From contig CAXKVR010000017.1 in the NCBI GenBank assembly GCA_964058845.1, forward strand, positions 124,001-188,000: DNA of 64,000 nucleotides. The letters run 5' to 3'. Shown piece after piece: positions 55,560 to 64,000 of this stretch (within the stretch, counting starts at the first letter, position 1; the number at the start of each line of letters is the position of its first letter). Under the pieces are notes generated by a model. The model saw nothing but the letters and a program-made list of their open reading frames with translations. It had not been told where the DNA came from and ran no database searches. The stretch is from Carex sylvatica (taxonomy: Eukaryota; Streptophyta; Magnoliopsida; Poales; Cyperaceae). Position numbers and translations under genes: made by a program.

Positions 55560-57590
55560 ATGGCTGTCAGATTAGTCGCTTCTAGGAAAACCCTGGCTCA
55601 AACCCTAACTCCGGCTCTCTGCCATTGCCGGGGCTTGACGACCGTCACTCTCCCCGACCTCCCGTATGACTATGGCGCGCTGGAGCCCGCCATCAGCGGG
55701 GAGATCATGCGGCTCCACCATCAAAAGCACCACCAGACCTATGTTACAAATTACAATAAGGCCCTCGAGCAGCTCGACTCCGCCGTTTCCAAGGGAGATG
55801 CTCCAGCTGTCGTGCAACTCCAGAGCGCTCTCAAGTTCAACGGCGGAGGTTTAATTTTTAAGAAACTTTTTTTTTTTTTTCTTTCTTAGAATTTTAGAGG
55901 ATGAGTACCTAGAAAATTTGCAGTTGATCGCAGAACTTGTTAGTATTGGTTTGTAGAATGAACAATTGGAAATTTATGGTTTAGTTTCTTTATAGAGGTG
56001 TGCTAAAATGATAGGTCAATTCAGAATTTCAGATACTAGGGCAACAAAAGTGTCTTGAACTTGGTTTTTCTTATCCGTTGCTCTGTAAAGATTGTAGCTC
56101 ATTACAATAAATAAGATTGAAAATTTCAAATAAAGAATGTGGTTACTTATCAACCTGAAATACAGAATTAGTGTAGCAACTCTTATTTGACAAGCCCCTA
56201 TGGTAAATACTAACTAATCAGGGTACTCTTTCAGGTCATGTGAACCATTCAATTTTTTGGCAAAATCTCAGGCCAGTCAATGTAAGTATCTATTTCAGAC
56301 CCCTTCTTTACACTATCAATATTTTCTTGTGGAATATGTAAAACTGTACATTAACTCTCTCTCTCTGTCTCTTCTTTGTGTTAACAGGAAGGTGGTGGTG
56401 ATTCACCTCATGGGGAACTTGGTTGGGCTATAGATAAAGATTTTGGTTCAATGGAGGCACTTGTAAAGAAAATTAACTCTGAAGGAGCCGCTTTGCAAGG
56501 ATCTGGATGGGTGGTGAGTTTTTTTTTTTTTTAGATTAAAGTATATAAAGTGTCAAATTTTATTCAAAACCCTGCAGCTTTGAGGTGTTGCAAAAAAAGC
56601 ATCATAAACTATTGAAGTTATAGCTTTGTCATTCATGAGAAACTAAATACTCAAGTTTAAGAGCTCTACAGCGTGTTCTTTCATTCATCAAGAGATGCTT
56701 CCAAATTGCTTTGCGGAGAAGACCTTTAAAGTCGGGAATTTTATGACAGTTGTATTTAAAAATTAGGTTTCACGGTAATGGTTAATATCATAATTTGTTC
56801 TAACATTTTTGTGTTTACTTTTACAGTGGTTGGCACTAGATAAGGAGCAGAAGATACTGAAGGTTGAAACCACTCCTAATCAGGTAAATCTTTTCATAGT
56901 TCAAAATTTTGAATTAGGAACTGAAGAATGTCAATGAAATAAATAGATATTAGTACAATACATAAATGAAGTTTCTGTTGACATGTTCTGTGTTGTAGAA
57001 CATCACATGTTTTCCCTTAAATGTAGAATGTTTTCCTTTTCAGTGTATGTTCTAGTAGTGATTGTGTGAGCGACCTAGAACCAAAAATGCTGGTAATTTT
57101 TTAATTTATCAACTGCGTTATTTCTGAAGTTCTTTTCAATTTTGTAACAGGACCCTTTAGTAACCAAAGGAGCAAACTTGGTACCTTTGCTGGGTATAGA
57201 TGTGTGGGAGCATGCCTACTACCTACAGGCAAGTTTTATTTTTCTTTTCTACTATATCAAATCAGCCCCATATGTTACTTACAGTGCAAGTACTTTCCAA
57301 CATTTCTCATAACTGCAGTCGAGCAAAAGAGTATATGCTATTATAGTCATTTTTTCTGTTATGTAGTTGCATTTATTATAATAGTTTGCAAATAATCTAA
57401 TAAAACGATTGGTGCTAATTGCAAAGTTGAGGAATGATTTTTGGGAATGCGGTTAAATCTGCAACAAATAAATAAATAAATTTTACTTTGAATGCAGTAT
57501 AAAAATGTTAGACCGGACTATCTCACCAACATCTGGAAGGTCATAAGTTGGAAATATGCCGGTGAAGTTTTTGACAAAGAATCTGCTTGA
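55560..57590 (+). CDS. MSD1: Manganese superoxide dismutase, mitochondrial, 229 aa
   Basis: Six exons: 55560-55848, 56235-56281, 56388-56513, 56827-56883, 57151-57228 and 57498-57590; 690 nt. It converts superoxide to hydrogen peroxide and oxygen in the mitochondrial matrix as a tetramer with one Mn per subunit. Residues 1-27 form a mitochondrial presequence ([14 protein letters not shown], Arg-rich). The mature part starts [16 protein letters not shown]. Metal ligands by family position: His53 (RLHHQKHH), His101 ([11 protein letters not shown]), Asp190 and His194 ([10 protein letters not shown]). The end ([20 protein letters not shown]) is typical. Length equals the family norm. Intron 5 uses a GC donor (CAG/GCAAGT); all others are GT-AG. 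It is convergent with the TRM1-like gene, 987 bp between stop codons. Confidence 0.96.
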
Positions 57591-58577
57591 TCTTTATGAG
57601 AGTAGATCAAATAAAATCAAGCTACTGCAGCTTAAGCTTTGTTTATAAATCGAACAACATACTTATCATTACTGTTATTTTATTTTTATTATGTTCGTCT
57701 TGTGTATGATCGGAACATGTTTTTTGAGGAAAAGCTTGTTAGCTGGACCTGAATTTTTATATTAATGAGTTTCTTGGTGCTTTAACTGAGCTCAAGACCA
57801 CTAGAGTGACATGTACTAAAAGCTGAGAGTTGGAAGCACAGGAAATCCATCAAACTATTTATTAGTCCACCCTGTTACCCTGTATGAGGTCCATCTTGGT
57901 CGTATAGGTAGTGTTTGAGATGAACATAGCAGTTACCTTGACTAGTTTATTACAGACCAGTCAACCTAGACGCTAGAATGAATATTAATCAATGCCAACT
58001 ACCGGAGAAGATCACAACAGCAAAACCATTGAATTTTGACAATGTACCATCCTGTCACTGTGAAGAAAGCTTCATAACTGCACGAGGTAGTTGGATGTGT
58101 TGCATAAATGTACCAACATTAAAACCCAGATAGAAACGAACCCTCAAGTCTGTAAGAAGCGCTGCAATACAAAATTAAGCTCATTCTGCTGTGAAAATTC
58201 TGTCTCACAGTCACTAAAATGTTTTTGCCATAAATTGATCACTCTTTAAGTTTCATTTGTTCCTATGTAGTCATTAAACATTTTATTTGTTTCAATCAAG
58301 TCACTATTATTTTTTCTGTGCAAAATACTAACAAAATATGCTAATCCATCTACATGTCACTTCATATTTTGTTAATATTTTGAATGGGAATTATTGTTAG
58401 AGAATTAATGTAATACCATTGCCCTTGTACCAATTTCTTTTTCACGAGATAAAACTTGTGTTATGAAAATTCTCTCACAACTTCTTTTGGACAAGTAAAA
58501 CTTCATAATGGAAAACGATATTCCATTGCTTCCAAAATTTAATATCAATGGCAAGTAAAAATTGTGATAAGAAATCC
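57591..58577. other. Convergent 3' regions of MnSOD and TRM1-like genes
   Basis: AAATAAAAT at about 57609 could be the MnSOD poly(A) signal. The remaining bases are the facing 3' flanks. No third gene is seen. Confidence 0.45.
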
Positions 58578-61500
58578 TCATGTTCTGATTTTCAAAACAA
58601 AATCAATACACGATGCCATAGGGCAGTTGGTCTTGATTGCATTGGGTTCAACATGAGACCGAGAAGCAGCATAGCCTTCCTGATTAATATAGAGGGAGAG
58701 AGAAAAGAATTGTTAAAGCAAAGCATGTTTGGTTTCAACAGCAATTATTAAAAGAGGTAACAAGAAAGGAAAATCTTGCACAAGCCAGATAAAAAAACAC
58801 TAAATTTAGAGGGGTCAAATGCCCACTTTTTTGTCCCATTGCTCAAACACCATTCACTTGGTATTAATAATTCAACATCCATATTTCCATTGGAATCATT
58901 GATCTCATTGTACGTGATTCACAAGTAATGCATTTAAGTTTAAGAATTGTAAGATTTATAATTTTCTTCTATTCGAGACCAAAAATGCAGAACATCAGAA
59001 GTTTATTGTAACTAGTACAATGTGATTTTTTTCACCTTTTGAGCTTTATACAAATGAAATATAAATTTATATTTTTTTTAATGCTAATGCAATGTAAATT
59101 AATATATTTTTAATGTAAATGCATTTTTGCTGGCGATGTAGACCAAGGTCAATGTTCAGGTCTGCTGTTTGCAATTTAACTATTGAATTATTTATGCCAA
59201 AGTAAAAATGAGTATCATGTGGCGGAAAAGAAGCAGCATTTGATCCTCTAAAATCTAACACCCAACTAGCTTTAATCTCAGTATGACCTGACCAAATTTT
59301 CTGACACACAACAGCACAGTTATTCTCATTAAAAAATAATAATACAGTGTTATGTAATCTATATAATGTTTAGAGAAAATTTGCATATAAAAAAGAGGGA
59401 AAAATGTTACCGCTTGTAATGCATGGATCAGTGTGCTCACGGGAGGAGAGTTGACCTTAGCTCTCCTGGCAATCTATAATTTTGATTAGGTGGTACTGTC
59501 AATAGCATATTAAAATATATCTACAGGTTCTCATAAAAAATAATATAGTGAAATTAAAATTTTTGTTTGACTTAAAAGAACAAATGTGGCAAACAAGATC
59601 GCAATTCTGGCAGGTCTAGACTGGACATGACCTGCAAGGTACAGCACCATACTAACCAGTCAATTGGTAACAGGGCTTGGTAACTATGCTAATAAAACCC
59701 AGCTAATTACGTTCAGCCCAAGATAAACACAAAAGAAGATAATATCTGAGATTCCGCCAGTGACTGCACCACATGATACATTACTGTCTGATCCAACAAT
59801 ACCAAGCTTAGGCAGTCCATGTGTGGCATCAAGAGAATTCTATCTTCCTAAAATAAAATATAAACGTTAGAGAAATGAGATTAAATTGACATGACCTCAT
59901 CAACTTTGATGTATCCAGGTGGCAACAGGGGGTCGCATTCGTCAATCATCAAGTTAAGAAGTTTATCCAAATCATCATTTTTGCTGTTAGTGTATGCCCA
60001 TCCCCACTCCCTTGCTAACTCCAACATTTCACCTACATTTTCTGCACTGTGAAGCGGACCCGTCCATAGGGGACCTGATACCACTACCTGTATAAGATAT
60101 CAACGAGAATAATAAAAAACCATTTGTAATGTAATATAATTTGCAGGAAATTACACAAGATATTTTTCTGCTTTTGCAAATAAACATTTTTTCTCACATT
60201 AGCAAGTAACACCTTTTTGTGTTTATAATTGCAACTAAGGCCAACTGTTAGTGGGGTAAAGAAAACATATGTTCTATGAAAAAACAGAAGTCTGGCCCCT
60301 GCCAAGTCCACGGTCCCCCACAAGTCATAATCAAATTAAAATCAGGCCAAGTTGATTCACGTGTTGGATTTGAATAGAAGAAAAGTTTGTTTATGAAGCA
60401 ATTCAATCAGTTGATATGGTAAGGCAGCTCTTTAGTTATAGCACATTATTGCCATGTGCAAATTACTCAAAAAATTAGTAAAGTGTCAGTCACAAATATG
60501 AGTAACGCATGGTGTAATTTGAAAACATAGTGAAATGCTGCTGCTGGGAGTACTTTGCATAGAAAGGCATTTGGTCCAACTGTATACTTAATTGTGAGGT
60601 ATACCTTTTTGCTACCACAAGGGCATGAAATCTGGCCAAGTTCGTCCCAGCTAAATGTTTGTAAATGTCCACATTTGTTGCAGTAACCTATGAATCCATA
60701 TTGGCTGCCAAAAAAAAAAATTCATAAAAAAGACTACATGTTAATGATTTTCATTGCATCCATATCGCACGTGCATAATATATTTCCTTTTTAAGATATT
60801 TTGGATGGTAAGATGCAAATTGCAATTGAGGTTGAGAACATATAATAAATTAGCATAGGTTTCCAAAAAAAATCTTATGACTACAAATGGAAACTAAGGA
60901 ATATTTGGAATATAGTTTTAGGACAGTTGAAACAAATAAATGGATGAATAATTCCTCACCTGATATCATCATTCTTCCCCTTGCCCAGTTGCAGCATTAC
61001 TCTAAAGACGGGTCCATGGTAGGAGTAATATGAGAAAACAGGAGATAAGTGATACCCCAAAGCAGAAGCTTCACGCATGGCCCCACCTATAAGCATGCGC
61101 AAACCAATCTCATTCGAAAATGGCATTGGTCGAACATATGCCCCATATGACGCCAAAGAACTATAAGCAAATCAAGCTCTTATGTACACAAAAAATTACC
61201 TCTTCTGTTTTGCTTAGAAAGTTATAAGTGTCAATGCATATTTCTAATTGAACAAAAGAAGTGTGCCAATGACTGTTCTATATACTGCATACTTAAAATT
61301 CATAGCATTTTCCACAGCTAGTGTGTGGCTAAATTTGTAATTGCTCAAAAGAAAAGACAGGTTAAGTAAATATCCACAAAACAAAGAAAGGAATCTGTAT
61401 CATACCGGCTAGGCCTATGACCACCTGACGACCTTCCGTCTGTTGAGGTGAGATACAGTAATCCGCCAATCTTGACAACACAAAGAGCTGACCTCAAAAA

Positions 61501-62644
61501 TGATGTATCACCACCAAAAGAATCAATATCTACCAAATCAAAGAACTCTTTCTGGAGATAACACTCGGTAAACAACCTATTTGCATGGAAATGTGTGATC
61601 ACCCACCTCCTCACATCTCTACAGCAAATGGGCTAAGAATGTTAGCTCCTACCGGAACCTACCAGGCACAAATAATCGTGCACGGGTCATATAAACCTGA
61701 ACCCGAAAGGCGTAACAGTACTCAGACCTGTGCATAGTTAATTATTTCCCTGTGCAAGTACCTAATAAAATGCTATGTTCACACAAGACCACCAATCTTT
61801 TTATCAAATTCAGGATTTTTCCAGGCACGATATGGGAAACACATTCAACTGTAATAACATCAGTTCATATAGAAAAAAATTAATGTTCTCTGTTGGTTCA
61901 AACAAAGTACACATGGATATGGGTAAACAAAATTTTATAAAATTAGTCAAACACAGAGGGATAGAAGAAAAAAAGTTAAAATCTAATTATAAGAGCCAAA
62001 ATATGGGGATATCCAAACAGAAGTGAATTGGCCACCATTTTCTATTTTCAAAATTTGTCAGTACATTTGATTTATTAAAAGTTTCTAGAAAGGCGCCAAA
62101 TAGATTCTGAAGTTTTCCCATACAAACTGGCAAATTAGTACCTCTACTCTAAAACCCAAGCCAAACCGTTATCTTGTAAAAATGCAGAAACAAAAAGTAG
62201 AACTTGGTTGTGGCAGTGTTACCTACTGAACCGTGGCATAGCTGAGGAGAGGTTAGCGAGAATTCGAGGTCGACATCCCTCGAAGGCATCATTAGCCCAT
62301 ACAAAATCAGCACCACCTTGCGACAGGTACCTGACGGAACGTACTGCGCAACCGCACATGGCATCTAGTACTCTGAGGCCTCTCCCGAGATGGCGTTGTG
62401 AAACGGAAGCCGAGAGTACGGCAAGGTCACGAGCGGTGGCGCTCTCCCGGCGGTAGAAGAGGTCGCCGGTTGTAAACTCGACGCCTCGCTCGGATTCGCT
62501 AGTGGAGGCGGTTAATTGAGCTTCGATTAGGGCTTGAGTTTGCATTTGGCATCGAGGAGGAGGTAGTTGAAGGGATTTAGAGAGGGGAGAGAAGGAACGA
62601 GGAGACAGGGTTCGATGTGGCGAGCAGAGAAAAAGGGTGCTCAT
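58578..62644 (-). CDS. TRM1-like tRNA (guanine-N2)-dimethyltransferase, plastid-type, 430 aa
   Basis: Seven exons: 62644-62223, 61618-61406, 61160-60960, 60704-60605, 60087-59896, 59473-59411 and 58679-58578; 1,293 nt, phases agree. The last two exons are recovered by frame: IARRAKVNSPPVSTLIHALQ, then EGYAASRSHVEPNAIKTNCP. TRM1 enzymes add two methyl groups to G26 of tRNA using S-adenosylmethionine. Seen: Ser/Arg/Pro-rich transit-like start; VLDAMCGCAVRSVRYL at about 92-107 (SAM-binding motif I); DIDSFGGD around 171-178 where other TRM1 proteins have DPF/YG; TSTDGRSSGGHRP; YGAYVRPMP; a zinc-site-like C-N-K-C and C-P-C-G pair; SGPLWTGPLH; and the KTNCP end. Size and motifs resemble the Arabidopsis plastid-predicted homologue At3g56330 (from memory). 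The exon-5 donor GAG/GTCATG is weak but needed. tRNA targets are unproven. Confidence 0.88.
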
Positions 62645-64000
62645 TGCGCGGGACGCGACGAAGACGAGGGAAGGTTGAGATGCGGCGAGGTGTGGCTTAT
62701 CAGTTGACAGGGTTTCGGGCTTGATTTTTGAAACCTATTGAAGCCCATTATCGGCCCGTATGCATAACGGCCTTGAAGAATCTGAATTCAGATCCAATCA
62801 GATACCTGACCCGGTAGAATGAGATTCGAACTGTTTATTGTAATCTGTTACGAATATCAAAGATTTCGTAAATTTAAAACAGACCCAAGAAAATTTGCTC
62901 CGTTGAGATTTCCTCAGAAACGTGCAGTACAAAAAAAATTAAAAAAAAAATAGTGAAATGCTAGTCAAGCTATCCATGCCAGTTGGCAAAAATGAATATT
63001 ACACTGTCCTCCTTCGTTAAATCACGAATTATTTATGATTGAAATGTAATTTTAGTGAGAGCTAGCTAAGTTATATATTCATTTCGTTTTACCAAAAGAT
63101 ATAGCACGAATATGCAACGATTCATAGTCCCCAAAAAAAAAAGTTATTTGCATTTCGTATTTTTTTATTGGCAACCATATATATTTATACGATATATTAT
63201 ATGAGATATTGGTGTAAATTTAATTCAAATACAATAACTCACCAAAATGGTACTCCGTATAAATTTTTAGATTGACATTGAGTAAAGTAATGATTTTGCT
63301 ACATGTACCATTCAGGATTTATTAAAATAATTGTTTCTAAATTTAAATTTAATTTATGTGAATTTCATTTGTCTTAAATTTCAATTGAGAAAAAATTAGA
63401 ATATTATCTAAATTTTTTTTTTATTTTTAAGTCTGAAGTTTCTACGCGCTAAATCAATAAAGTTTATTTTTTCCTCAAACTAAAAAATATATCATTATAA
63501 GACAAACAGTTGTATTAACTCATAACTGGGGCATACGTTTGTCTTTTTTAAACAATAACCCTTGTTAGTATGTTATTTTCTTGGAAAAATTGGTTATTTG
63601 CCACTTCAAATCTTCAAATTAAAAAAATATCATTCCGAAATTTGAAATTGTAATAATGCCACTCTAAACTTCATTAATTTTTAATTTTACCACTTCAAAT
63701 AATTAATGACTAAAATATCCTCTCTTATTCTCCTATTCTTCTTCTCATGCCTCCTCTTCTTCTTTATATTCTCTTCCCATGACCATGGCCATATTGAAAA
63801 TGAAAAAAAAGAAGCTCTCAAATTATAAATCCAAAAATTTAATTATGTTTGATTCAAACAGATCAACTTGGTTCTATTGCTCATTCCCTGTTTATAGCAA
63901 GTGTATAATTTCCTTTTGACCAGTAACCAGACAGTCCACACTGAAATATACACTAATTTAACCTGACTTTAGTGCTATATGCACTGGCAGAACTATTAAA
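62645..64000. other. Upstream of TRM1-like gene, no further gene seen
   Basis: A GC-richer 5' leader and promoter side to about 62760. Then GAATTCAGATCCAATCAGATAC at about 62785 looks like a single worn end of the GGATCC/TATCC element group. The rest is AT-rich. Confidence 0.4.

Noticed and set aside
59067..59309. Frame reading SGHTEIKASWVLDF as the last TRM1 exon
   Set aside because: A better terminal exon at 58679-58578 continues in phase and carries the conserved SRSH...NAIKTNCP end.
1..64000. CRISPR arrays, operons, ribosome-binding sites, tRNA or rRNA genes
   Set aside because: Nothing of the kind was seen; intron-bearing plant genes make bacterial features inapplicable, and no tRNA cloverleaf or rRNA segment was recognised by eye.

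Overview
The window is nuclear DNA from a flowering plant. It is AT-rich, its genes carry spliceosomal introns, the products are plant-type (two lipid-transfer proteins, a plastid ABC1-like kinase, a DTX-type MATE transporter, mitochondrial Mn superoxide dismutase, a plastid-type TRM1 homologue), and the intergenic DNA is packed with hAT- and Mutator-type miniature elements plus one LTR-retrotransposon remnant. I cannot name the species.

Layout. 1-14 kb: repeat-rich, with no certain working gene except a DIR1-like lipid-transfer protein at 9715-10020. That gene lies in one arm of an inverted duplication. In the other arm (2085-8170) the same gene is a pseudogene, its 5' flank is split by a 3,633-bp LTR (2302-5934, 5-bp target duplication ATAAG), and its 3' flank holds a tetranucleotide repeat grown from about 14 bp to about 1.65 kb (6369-8014). 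14-22 kb: a candidate 61-aa Cys/His-rich protein, a broken hAT transposase gene (17545-18600) and several MITEs. 22.1-25.8 kb (-): a five-coding-exon, 445-aa plant protein of unknown function with an EAR-like LNLDL motif and an AT-hook-like RGRKP motif. 28.8-29.2 kb (-): a type-1 nsLTP. 29-35 kb: foldback elements, including a Mutator-like MITE nested in the target duplication of a hAT MITE.

35.3-40.8 kb (+): an eight-exon ABC1K3-like plastid kinase (712 aa), convergent with a two-exon MATE transporter (41354-47102, -, 513 aa) whose intron is 4.2 kb. 47-55.5 kb: repeat-rich gap with six or more hAT MITEs. 55.6-57.6 kb (+): six-exon MnSOD (229 aa) with one GC-AG intron, convergent with a seven-exon TRM1-like tRNA methyltransferase (58578-62644, -, 430 aa). 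62.7-64 kb: no gene seen.

The genes are independent units with no operon-like logic. Several products fit organelle and stress biology (plastid ABC1K3-like, mitochondrial MnSOD, plastid-type TRM1), but their proximity is probably accidental. The strongest unusual signals are in the repeats: the two natural filled/empty-site comparisons, the repeat expansion, and a group of foldback elements that share one inner core but have different outer arms. Exon limits were placed by hand from reading frame, GT/GC-AG signals and remembered family sequence; no search was run.
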